A stretch of 64,000 nt of DNA from JBHFEI01 sp041928815 (GTDB lineage Bacteria; Pseudomonadota; Alphaproteobacteria; Rhizobiales; Rhizobiaceae): positions 1-64,000 of the forward strand of contig NZ_JBHFEI010000005.1 in the NCBI RefSeq assembly GCF_041928815.1. Reading direction: 5' to 3'. The translations under genes were made by a program, and so were the position numbers. This document shows, in pieces, positions 53,555 through 64,000 of the stretch. Within the stretch, counting starts at the first letter, position 1, and each line of letters opens with the position of its first letter. Under the pieces are notes generated by a model. It saw nothing but the letters and a program-made list of their open reading frames with translations, was not told the DNA's origin and ran no database searches.

Positions 53555-54192
53555 CAGCCGGCCCTCTGCGCCGCGAGCTTGAGGCCGAGCAGGATGAACA
53601 CCATCCCGCTTACGCGGTTGATCCAGCGGCTGGCGCGGGAGAAGACGGCGCGCATCCGCGGCGTGGTCATGAACAGGCTGACGCCGACGAACCAGAGGAT
53701 CAGCGACAGCGCCATCACCAGGCCATAGCCGAACTTGACCGCGATCGGCGTCCCGGCCGAGACCACGGTGGAAAAGATCGACAGGAAGAAGAACACGGCC
53801 TTCGGGTTCAGCGCATTGGCGGCAAAACCGAGCCCGAAGGCTTTCGCCGCCGATTGCCCGGTGTGGACGCCGTCGGGCGCGTCGTCCACCGACAGGTCCG
53901 CCCTGCCGGCCCTGATCGAGGCGATGCCGAGATAGACGAGATAGGCGACGCCGCACCACTTGACGATGTTGAAGAGGTAGATCGACTGCGAGATGATCAG
54001 CCCGAGGCCGAGGATCGTGTAGGTGACGTGCAGCATCAGCGCCGAGCCGACGCCGATCGACGTCACGATCGCCGCGCGCCGGCCGTTGACGATCGATTGG
54101 CGCAGCACCATGGCGAAATCGGCACCCGGCGCGACGATGGCGAAGGAGAAGATCGCCATCAGCGATGCGAGTTCGATCAGATAGGCATGCAT
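53554..54192 (-). CDS. LysE/RhtB-family amino-acid exporter
   Basis: This 212-residue inner-membrane protein has about six membrane segments and the family's N-terminal SFAIVAPGADFAMVLRQS, then GFAANALNPKAVFFFLSIF. It exports an amino acid or derivative; the substrate is unknown. The ATG at 54192 has a very strong GGGGAGGG ribosome site. It is embedded between sucB/MAPEG and lpd. Confidence 0.9.
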   Translation of the reverse strand: MHAYLIELASLMAIFSFAIVAPGADFAMVLRQSIVNGRRAAIVTSIGVGSALMLHVTYTILGLGLIISQSIYLFNIVKWCGVAYLVYLGIASIRAGRADLSVDDAPDGVHTGQSAAKAFGLGFAANALNPKAVFFFLSIFSTVVSAGTPIAVKFGYGLVMALSLILWFVGVSLFMTTPRMRAVFSRASRWINRVSGMVFILLGLKLAAQRAG

Positions 54193-54274
54193 CGAGATCC
54201 CTCCCCGGCCCGCGGGATGCGCCGGGCGAACGGCGAACACTCTCGGGCGAAACCGGCATCCGCCGGCAGGCTCC

Positions 54275-54320
54275 GGGACATGTCCGGCGAAGACGCGATC
54301 ACCGGGCATGTCCCCTTTTT
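54275..54320 (+). repeat. Long-armed hairpin with T run, antisense to the LysE leader
   Basis: GGGACATG (54275-54282) pairs with CATGTCCC (54307-54314), with an inner CCGG/CCGG, and five T follow on the plus strand. No plus-strand gene precedes it, so it is more likely a repeat related to the one at 87-124 than a working terminator. Confidence 0.5.
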
Positions 54321-54350
54321 AGTCTGGCCTTACCGGCCGCGAACGCTCTG

Positions 54351-54453
54351 GAGCATGTCCAGCCGAAGCGGGATCGCTTCGGCGTCGGACGATGCGGCAG
54401 ACACAAAAGGACAGAGACCTTCGGTGAGCTGGCGTCCACCGAACGTCCTCTAG
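54351..54453 (+). repeat. Dispersed repeat, copy 2
   Basis: It begins gagcatgtccagccgaagcg and ends CTCTAGA. The inner stem is TTCGGTG with CACCGAA, flanked by GGAC/GTCC. Its right end supplies the TAG stop of the MAPEG gene. Confidence 0.7.
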
Positions 54454-54860
54454 AACAGAAGCGCCAGAAACATCGCCAACAGCCCCGCCAGCGAGGCGAG
54501 CCAGACCAGCGAACGGATATAGGGAATGCCGGCGAGATAGAGCGGCACGTAGACGATCCGCGCGGCAAACCAGAGCCAGGCTCCGGCAAGCGCCCATCCG
54601 CCGGGCTCGCCGGCAATGGCGAGCGCGAGCGCCAGCCCGACAAAGGCCGGATAGGTCTCGCGGAAATTCGCCGAGGCGCGGGCCGCGCGCCCTGCGAGCG
54701 CGCCGCTCGGCGCCTTGTCCCCGTCGCGCGGGCCGGCGTTCCAGGCCGAGCCCAGCTCGCGCGTCGCCAGCATGCCCTGCAGCATGACATGCGCCATCAG
54801 GAGCACGACGCTCCAGCCGACGAGCGGCAGGAAGGGCGATACGCGAATGGCGGCGTCCAT
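54450..54860 (-). CDS. MAPEG-family membrane protein
   Basis: This 136-residue protein has four hydrophobic segments and the family pattern RASANFRETYPAFVGLALALA and YVPLYLAGIPYIRSLVWLASL. MAPEG proteins are glutathione- or eicosanoid-related in eukaryotes; bacterial roles are mostly unknown. It starts 14 bases after sucB and probably shares its transcript. The stop codon lies within a dispersed repeat. Confidence 0.87.
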   Translation of the reverse strand: MDAAIRVSPFLPLVGWSVVLLMAHVMLQGMLATRELGSAWNAGPRDGDKAPSGALAGRAARASANFRETYPAFVGLALALAIAGEPGGWALAGAWLWFAARIVYVPLYLAGIPYIRSLVWLASLAGLLAMFLALLF

Positions 54861-54874
54861 GTGATGCGCTCCGC

Positions 54875-56101
<1,227 letters not shown>

Positions 56102-56149
56102 GTCGTTTCAGGTCCGTTGATCTGGGGCGAGCGCGATGCCTGCGGCGGA

Positions 56150-59143
56150 TCAGCCGCCGAGGGCATCCTCGAGGAAGGCGTTGAGCTGGGCGATATGCTT
56201 CGACATCAGGCCGGTCGCCGTCGAGGCGGAGGCCGGACGGCCGGTGTAGCGGACCCGCTGGTACTTGGCGTCGATATGGGCGAGCACCCATTCGAGATAG
56301 GGGTCGATGAAAGACCAGGCGCCCATGTTCTTCGGCTCCTCCTGGCACCAGACCATCTCGGCATGGCGGAAGCGCGACAGCTCGTTGATCAGCGCCTTGG
56401 CCGGGAACGGATAGAGCTGCTCGACGCGCAGCAGGTAGATGTCGTCGATGCCGCGCTTCTCGCGCTCCTCGAGCAGGTCGTAATAGACCTTGCCGGAGCA
56501 GAGCACGACGCGGCGGATCTTCGCATCCTTCTGCAGCTTGATCGGCCCGTCCTTGACCATTTCCGCATCGTCCCACAGCAGGCGGTGGAACGAGCTTTCG
56601 CCGGCCATTTCCGACAGCGACGAGACGGCGCGCTTGTGGCGCAACAGCGACTTCGGCGTCATCAGGATCAGCGGCTTGCGGAAGTCGCGCTTCACCTGCC
56701 GGCGCAGGATATGGAAATAGTTCGCCGGCGTGGTGACGTTCGCCACCTGCATGTTGTCTTCCGCGCAGAGCTGCAGGAAGCGTTCGAGGCGGGCGGAGGA
56801 ATGCTCCGGCCCCTGCCCCTCATAGCCGTGCGGCAGCAGGCAGACGAGACCGGACATGCGCAGCCACTTGCGCTCGCCCGACGAGATGAACTGGTCGAAG
56901 ACGACCTGCGCGCCATTGGCGAAATCGCCGAACTGGGCTTCCCAGAGCGTCAGCGCGTTCGGCCGTGCGAGCGAATAGCCGTATTCGAAGCCGAGCACGG
57001 CCTCCTCCGAGAGCATCGAGTTGATGACCTCGTAGCGCGCCTGGGTCGGCGAGAGGTTGGCGAGCGGGATGTAGCGCTCCTCGGTCTCCTGGTCGTAGAG
57101 GACGGAATGGCGCTGCGAGAAGGTGCCGCGCTCGCAGTCCTGGCCGGAAAGCCGGATCTTGTGGCCCTCGACGCAGAGCGAACCGAAGGCGAGCGCCTCG
57201 GCCATCGCCCAGTCGATGCCCTCGCCGGTCTCGACCATCTGCATGCGGTTTTCCATGAAGCGCTGGATGGTGCGGTGCGCCTTGAACCCGTCGGGGATCG
57301 TCGCGATCTTGCGGCCGATCTCCTTCAGCGACTTCATCGGCATCGAGGTCTTGCCGCGACGCTGTTCGTCCTGATTGTCGGCGACGCGCAGGCCCGACCA
57401 GGCGCCGTCCAGCCAGTCGGCCTTGTTCGGCTTGTAGGACTGGCCGGCCTCGAACTCCTGCTCGAGCCGCGCGCGCCAGTCACCCTTCATTTTTTCCAGT
57501 TCGCCGACCGAGAGCAGCCCTTCTGCGACCAGCCGCTCGCCATAGATCGTCGCGACCGACTTGTGGGCGCGGATGACCTTGTACATCTTCGGCTGGGTGA
57601 AGGAGGGCTCGTCGCCTTCGTTGTGGCCGAAGCGGCGGTAGCAGAACATGTCGATGACGACCGGCGTGTGGAACTTCATCCGGAATTCGGTGGCGATCTT
57701 GGCGGCATAGACGACCGCCTCCGGATCGTCGCCGTTGACGTGGAAGATCGGTGCCTCGATCATCTTCGCCACGTCCGAGGGATAGGGCGAGGAGCGCGAG
57801 AAGGCCGGATTGGTGGTGAAGCCGATCTGGTTGTTGATGATGACATGCACCGTGCCGGCGACGCGGTGGCCGCGCAGGCCGGAGAGGCCGAGGATTTCGG
57901 AGGTGACGCCCTGGCCGGCAAAGGCGGCGTCGCCGTGCAGCAGCAGCGGCATGACCTTGGCGCGCTCGCGCAGCGGGATGATGTCGCCCTCGTAGACGGT
58001 GGCGATCTGGTCCTGCTTGGCGCGGGCCTTGCCCATCACCACCGGATTGACGATCTCGAGATGGGACGGGTTCGCCGTCAGCGACAGATGCACCTTGTTG
58101 CTGTCGAACTCGCGGTCGGAGGAGGCGCCGAGATGGTACTTGACGTCGCCCGAACCTTCGACGTCGTCGGGCGCGTAGGAGCCGCCCTTGAACTCGTGGA
58201 AGACGGCGCGGTGCGGCTTGCCCATGACGTTGGTCAGCACGTTGAGGCGCCCGCGATGGGCCATGCCGAGGACGATTTCCTTCAGGCCGAGCTGGCCGCC
58301 GCGCTTGATGATCTGTTCCAGCGCCGGGATCAGCGATTCGCCGCCGTCGAGGCCGAAGCGCTTGGTGCCCTTGTACTTGACGTCGATGAACTGCTCGAAG
58401 CCTTCCGCCTCGATCAGCTTCTGCAGGATCGCCTTCTTGCCCTCGGGCGTGAAATCGACGCCCTTGTCCGGGCCCTCGATCCGCTCCTGTATCCAGCCCT
58501 TGATCTCCGGATTGGAGATATGCATGAACTCGACGCCGAGCGTCGAGCAATAGGTGCGCTCGAGCAGCTCGATCATCTCGCGCACGGTCGCGTATTCGAG
58601 GCCGAGAACGTTGTCGATGAAGATCTTGCGGTCGAGATCGGCGTCGGTGAAGCCGTAGTTCGACGGCGAAAGCTCGTGATAGTCCTCGACCGGGGCGGCG
58701 ATGCCGAGCGGGTCGAGCTTGGCATGGAGGTGGCCGCGCATGCGATAGGCGCGGATCATCATGATGGCGCGCACGGAGTCACGGGCGGCGCGCTGGATCT
58801 CCTCGGGGCTCGCCGCGGCGGCGACGGGGCCGGCCGCGGCCTTCGCCTCGATCTTCTTCGCGACGGCCTTCTCGACCGCCGCCGGCCAGTTGCCGTCGAG
58901 CGCCGAGACGAGTTCGCCATTCGCCGCGATCGGCCAGTTGGCCCGCTTCCACGAGGCCCCCTCGGCCGCCTTCACCACATCGGCCGGAACGTCCTGGAGG
59001 CCGCGGAAGAACGCCGCCCATTCCGCCGAGACGGATGCCGGATCCTTTTCGTAACGTGCCTGGAGCTGCTCGATATAGGCAGCGTTCGCGCCGTCGAGGA
59101 ACGACGTCAACTGAAACTGCTCGTTGGCCTCTTGCCTGGTCAT
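56150..59143 (-). CDS. sucA: 2-oxoglutarate dehydrogenase E1
   Basis: At 997 residues it is full length. It has the N-terminal motif FLDGANAAYIEQLQARYEKDP, the thiamine diphosphate region GDAAFAGQGVTSEILGLSGL and VHVIINNQIGFTT, and the C-terminal LLPHGYEGQGPEHSSARLER. It decarboxylates 2-oxoglutarate and passes succinyl to SucB. A 296-base gap separates it from sucD upstream. Confidence 0.98.
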   Translation of the reverse strand: MTRQEANEQFQLTSFLDGANAAYIEQLQARYEKDPASVSAEWAAFFRGLQDVPADVVKAAEGASWKRANWPIAANGELVSALDGNWPAAVEKAVAKKIEAKAAAGPVAAAASPEEIQRAARDSVRAIMMIRAYRMRGHLHAKLDPLGIAAPVEDYHELSPSNYGFTDADLDRKIFIDNVLGLEYATVREMIELLERTYCSTLGVEFMHISNPEIKGWIQERIEGPDKGVDFTPEGKKAILQKLIEAEGFEQFIDVKYKGTKRFGLDGGESLIPALEQIIKRGGQLGLKEIVLGMAHRGRLNVLTNVMGKPHRAVFHEFKGGSYAPDDVEGSGDVKYHLGASSDREFDSNKVHLSLTANPSHLEIVNPVVMGKARAKQDQIATVYEGDIIPLRERAKVMPLLLHGDAAFAGQGVTSEILGLSGLRGHRVAGTVHVIINNQIGFTTNPAFSRSSPYPSDVAKMIEAPIFHVNGDDPEAVVYAAKIATEFRMKFHTPVVIDMFCYRRFGHNEGDEPSFTQPKMYKVIRAHKSVATIYGERLVAEGLLSVGELEKMKGDWRARLEQEFEAGQSYKPNKADWLDGAWSGLRVADNQDEQRRGKTSMPMKSLKEIGRKIATIPDGFKAHRTIQRFMENRMQMVETGEGIDWAMAEALAFGSLCVEGHKIRLSGQDCERGTFSQRHSVLYDQETEERYIPLANLSPTQARYEVINSMLSEEAVLGFEYGYSLARPNALTLWEAQFGDFANGAQVVFDQFISSGERKWLRMSGLVCLLPHGYEGQGPEHSSARLERFLQLCAEDNMQVANVTTPANYFHILRRQVKRDFRKPLILMTPKSLLRHKRAVSSLSEMAGESSFHRLLWDDAEMVKDGPIKLQKDAKIRRVVLCSGKVYYDLLEEREKRGIDDIYLLRVEQLYPFPAKALINELSRFRHAEMVWCQEEPKNMGAWSFIDPYLEWVLAHIDAKYQRVRYTGRPASASTATGLMSKHIAQLNAFLEDALGG

Positions 59144-59439
59144 GGTCTCTCGCGAGCGTGCCGCGCCCGCCTCCTGCCTTGTGGTTGTGCCGGGCGTGCC
59201 CCGGACGGCGTTTCCTGCCCTTGTGGTCTCGTCTTAACGGCGGGTCTGCAGCGCCCGGCGCCGCCTTCGGCATCCGGGACGCTGCATCCTGCCGTCCTGT
59301 CTTTTCCGTCTTCCCCCGAGCCTGCGGCCCGGCCGGGGAAGACTGCCTGCGATTCGTGCCGCGAGCATGGCGACCGGACGGCCATGCCCGCCTTATATGG
59401 CGTCTGCGGGGGCGAACGACACCCCCGGAGGCGCCGCGA
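59144..59439. other. 296-base gap between sucD and sucA
   Basis: It contains a GGGGG/CCCCC inverted repeat (59408-59412, 59422-59426) close to the sucD stop and other GC-rich pairs. No T run, clear promoter or small gene was found. It may carry a separate sucA promoter. Confidence 0.4.
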
Positions 59440-60342
59440 TCAGCCCTTCAGCACCTCGACCAGCGTCTTGCCGAGGCGCGCCGGGGACGGCGAGACGCGG
59501 ATGCCGGCCGATTCCATCGCCGCGATCTTGTCCTCGGCCCCGCCCTTGCCGCCGGAAATGACGGCGCCGGCATGGCCCATGGTGCGGCCCGGAGGGGCGG
59601 TGCGGCCGGCGATGAAGCCGACCATCGGCTTCTTGCGGCCCTTCTTCGCCTCGTCCTTCAGGAACTGCGCCGCGTCTTCCTCGGCCGAGCCGCCGATCTC
59701 GCCGATCATGATGATCGACTGGGTCGCCGCGTCGGCGAGGAACATCTCGAGCACGTCGATGAACTCGGTGCCCTTGACCGGATCGCCGCCGATGCCGACG
59801 GCCGTCGTCTGGCCGAGGCCCTCATTCGAGGTCTGGAACACCGCCTCGTAGGTGAGCGTGCCGGAGCGCGACAGCACGCCGACCGAGCCCTTGCGGAAGA
59901 TGTTGCCCGGCATGATGCCGATCTTGCACTCGTCCGGCGTCAGCACGCCCGGGCAGTTCGGCCCGATGAGGCGCGAGGACGACCGGGCGAGCCGCGCCTT
60001 GACCTTGACCATGTCCTCGACCGGGATGCCCTCGGTGATGCAGACGATCAGCGGGATCTCCGCGTCGATCGCCTCGACGATCGCGGCGGCGGCACCGGCC
60101 GGCGGCACGTAGATCACCGAGGCATTGGCGCCGGTCGCGTCGCGGCCCTCGGCGACGGAGGCGAAGATCGGCAGGGTCTCGCCCTTGGCGCCGGTCCAGT
60201 TCGTGCCGCCCTTCGACGGATGGATGCCGCCGACCATCTGCGTGCCGTGATAGGCGAGCGCCTGCTCGGTGTGGAACGTGCCGGTCTTGCCGGTCAGGCC
60301 CTGGACGAGGACCTTGGTGTCTTTGTTGATCAGGATCGACAT
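59440..60342 (-). CDS. sucD: Succinyl-CoA synthetase alpha subunit
   Basis: This 300-residue protein has the CoA-binding Rossmann start (LVQGLTGKTGTFHTEQ), CITEGIPVEDM, GPNCPGVLTP and the phosphorylated histidine in GRTMGHAGAVI. It forms ATP (or GTP) from succinyl-CoA together with SucC. Only five bases separate it from sucC. Confidence 0.98.
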   Translation of the reverse strand: MSILINKDTKVLVQGLTGKTGTFHTEQALAYHGTQMVGGIHPSKGGTNWTGAKGETLPIFASVAEGRDATGANASVIYVPPAGAAAAIVEAIDAEIPLIVCITEGIPVEDMVKVKARLARSSSRLIGPNCPGVLTPDECKIGIMPGNIFRKGSVGVLSRSGTLTYEAVFQTSNEGLGQTTAVGIGGDPVKGTEFIDVLEMFLADAATQSIIMIGEIGGSAEEDAAQFLKDEAKKGRKKPMVGFIAGRTAPPGRTMGHAGAVISGGKGGAEDKIAAMESAGIRVSPSPARLGKTLVEVLKG

Positions 60343-60347
60343 AAGGC

Positions 60348-61544
<1,197 letters not shown>

Positions 61545-61572
61545 GGGATGATCCTGTGCTTCGGCGGGACGG

Positions 61573-62535
<963 letters not shown>

Positions 62536-62609
62536 AAAGTCTATCCCTCTTGCGATCCATAATCGAGCGGGACTTCCGGCGCGGCCGACGCCCATCCCTC
62601 GGGCGCAAG

Positions 62610-62638
62610 GCATTAACCCTCAAAAGGTAAAATATCAA
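62610..62638 (-). promoter_or_regulatory. Possible mdh operon promoter
   Basis: Minus strand TTGATA and TAATGC are separated by 17 bases in an AT-rich stretch about 75 bases before mdh. The -10 box is a poor match, so this is tentative. Confidence 0.28.
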
Positions 62639-62678
62639 CCAATACTTTTGGACGAAGCAATTTCAAACGGTTAGATAT

Positions 62679-62706
62679 AAAAATTCTTACGTAAACGTAA
62701 GAATTT
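62679..62706 (-). terminator. Hairpin terminator after zapE
   Basis: Perfect 11-bp arms AAATTCTTACG (62681-62691) and their complement (62696-62706) enclose TAAA. On the minus strand the stem runs into five T, 15 bases after the zapE stop. The AT-rich stem could also be an operator. Confidence 0.6.
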
Positions 62707-62720
62707 CCGACATGGTTCCG

Positions 62721-63935
62721 TCATGTTCCGGCGCTGTTCGGGCGCGAATGCCACGACGCGCCCTGCATCTCGATCAGCCGCGACACGGTCCGGTCGAACT
62801 CGAACCCCTCGGTGCCGCGCCGGCCCGCCAGCAGATCCTGCGGCGCGGCGGCGGCGGACGCGTAAAGCCGGGCGCCGCGATCGTAGAGGGTGTCGACGAG
62901 CAGGATGAAGCGCTTGGTCTCGTTGCGCCGGTCCGGATCGAGCAGGGGGACATGTTCGAGGAAGAGCGTGTCGTAGCGCTCGAGGATGGCAAGATAATCG
63001 GCGGCGGCAAGCGGCGCCTCGCACAGATCGGCGAAGGAGAAGCGGGCGGCGCGGCCCGCGGCGAGCGGCACCGGGATGGCGCGCCCCTTGCGCGGGACGT
63101 CGGAGGGGGCGGGCGTGATACCCGCCGTCTCGCGCCGCCAGGCCCGTTCGATCGCCGCATCGGCCGCCGGTCCGAGCGGATGGCTCCAGACCGGTCCTCC
63201 CGCCTCCTTCTCGAGCCGGTAGTCTGTCGGGGAATCGATCGGCACGATATCGGCATGCGCCTTCAGGAGATCGATGAAGGGCAGGAACAGTCCGCGATTG
63301 AGCCCGTCGCGGTAAAGATCGTCCGGCGCGACGTTCGATGTCGCGACCAGCACGCAGCCCTTGGCGAAGAGTTCGGCGAAAAGCCGCGACAGGATCATCG
63401 CATCGGCAATGTCGGTGACGGTGAATTCGTCGAAACAGACGAGCCGCGCCTCGGCATGAAGGGCGGCGGCGACGGGAGGGATCGGGTCGGCCTGCCGGGT
63501 CTCCCCGCTCTTCAGTCGGCGGCGATGGGCGGCGATCCGCTCGTGAACATCCGCCATGAAGGCATGGAAATGGGCACGGCGCTTGCGCTCGATCGGCACC
63601 GTCTCGAAGAACAGATCCATCAGCATGGTCTTGCCGCGCCCGACGCCGCCATGGATATAGAGCCCCTTGACCGGCGGCTGCTCCTTCTTGCGCGAGGCGA
63701 ACAGCCAGCCGAGCGCATTCGACTTGCGCGACGGCCGGCCGGCGACGAGTTCCGCGCAAAGCACGTCCAGGCGGCGGGCGAGCTTCATCTGCACCGGATC
63801 GGCCGACAGCGCGCCTTCGGCGATGCAGGCGGCGAGAATACGGGAAACACTGTCTTCGGAATGGGGCAAGCGAAGGTCCGTCACCGTCTGGCGCGTGGGC
63901 GGCTGGCCGGAAAGGCCGCCGCGCGGGCGTGACAC
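62721..63935 (-). CDS. zapE: Cell division protein ZapE (AFG1-like ATPase)
   Basis: This 404-residue AAA-type ATPase has Walker A GGVGRGKTML, Walker B LVCFDEF and the sensor region VATSNVAPDDLYRDGL. In E. coli ZapE acts on the Z ring; its mitochondrial homologue AFG1 acts in respiratory-chain quality control. The start is a GTG at 63935; the frame is closed by a stop at 63987-63989 and has no other start between. No good ribosome site is seen. It lies directly upstream of mdh, as in many rhizobia. Confidence 0.93.
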   Translation of the reverse strand: MSRPRGGLSGQPPTRQTVTDLRLPHSEDSVSRILAACIAEGALSADPVQMKLARRLDVLCAELVAGRPSRKSNALGWLFASRKKEQPPVKGLYIHGGVGRGKTMLMDLFFETVPIERKRRAHFHAFMADVHERIAAHRRRLKSGETRQADPIPPVAAALHAEARLVCFDEFTVTDIADAMILSRLFAELFAKGCVLVATSNVAPDDLYRDGLNRGLFLPFIDLLKAHADIVPIDSPTDYRLEKEAGGPVWSHPLGPAADAAIERAWRRETAGITPAPSDVPRKGRAIPVPLAAGRAARFSFADLCEAPLAAADYLAILERYDTLFLEHVPLLDPDRRNETKRFILLVDTLYDRGARLYASAAAAPQDLLAGRRGTEGFEFDRTVSRLIEMQGASWHSRPNSAGT

Positions 63936-64000
63936 GAAATCGATGCGCTGCGCGGGGCCTCTGGTGCCGCCGCCGTCACCGGCAGGTCATGCCGGCGATC

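Overview
The window is GC-rich chromosomal DNA of an alphaproteobacterium, most likely a member of the Rhizobiales close to Rhizobiaceae. The evidence is the gene order zapE / mdh-sucC-sucD-sucA-sucB-(MAPEG, LysE)-lpd, the separate F1 operon atpHAGDC without F0 genes, the lpiA-acvB pair (lysyl-phosphatidylglycerol synthase and its hydrolase), and dispersed hairpin repeats of the kind common between genes in rhizobia. No tRNA, rRNA, CRISPR array, transposase or phage gene was seen.

Layout. (1) 1-4.3 kb: the 3' end of a plus-strand gene with a strong terminator, then lpiA-acvB on the minus strand. (2) 4.7-9.5 kb: a minus-strand catabolic operon (iron-type alcohol dehydrogenase, aldehyde dehydrogenase, enolase-superfamily sugar-acid dehydratase) with a divergent LysR regulator and a clear T-N11-A operator between them. 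(3) 9.6-38.3 kb: a surface-polysaccharide region. It holds an ABC-type capsule exporter split into three places (KpsE-like plus KpsM-like at 9.6-11.9 kb, KpsT-like at 26.4-27.1 kb, KpsD/Wza-like lipoprotein at 31.1-32.3 kb), a complete dTDP-L-rhamnose set (rfbC-rfbB-rfbD-rfbA), large modular glycosyltransferases, TPR proteins, two tandem polysaccharide pyruvyl transferases, a sugar-phosphate transferase homologue and a GDP-mannose pyrophosphorylase. An Lrp/saccharopine-dehydrogenase-like pair sits inside it. (4) 38.4-43.5 kb: atpHAGDC. (5) 43.7-51.4 kb: housekeeping genes (priA, an AAA ATPase, an acyltransferase, xerC, a TraB/GumN protein, cytochrome b561). (6) 51.5-64 kb: the TCA-cycle genes and zapE.

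How the genes may work together. The rhamnose, mannose, pyruvate and glycosyltransferase functions would build a rhamnose-containing, pyruvylated polymer that the KpsE/M/T/D-like machine exports. KpsC/KpsS-type linker transferases and Kdo-supply genes were not found here, so the system is incomplete in this window or uses another anchor.

The most unusual features are two proteins of this locus with substituted catalytic positions: the sugar-phosphate transferase homologue has Ala-Ala where the family has its Asp-Glu dyad, and the KpsT-like ATPase lacks the Walker B glutamate, the H-loop histidine and a canonical signature. Other notable features are a TPR module shared by two separate proteins of the locus and a dispersed repeat whose inner stem differs between copies but stays paired. 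All functional statements come from reading motifs; no database search was run.
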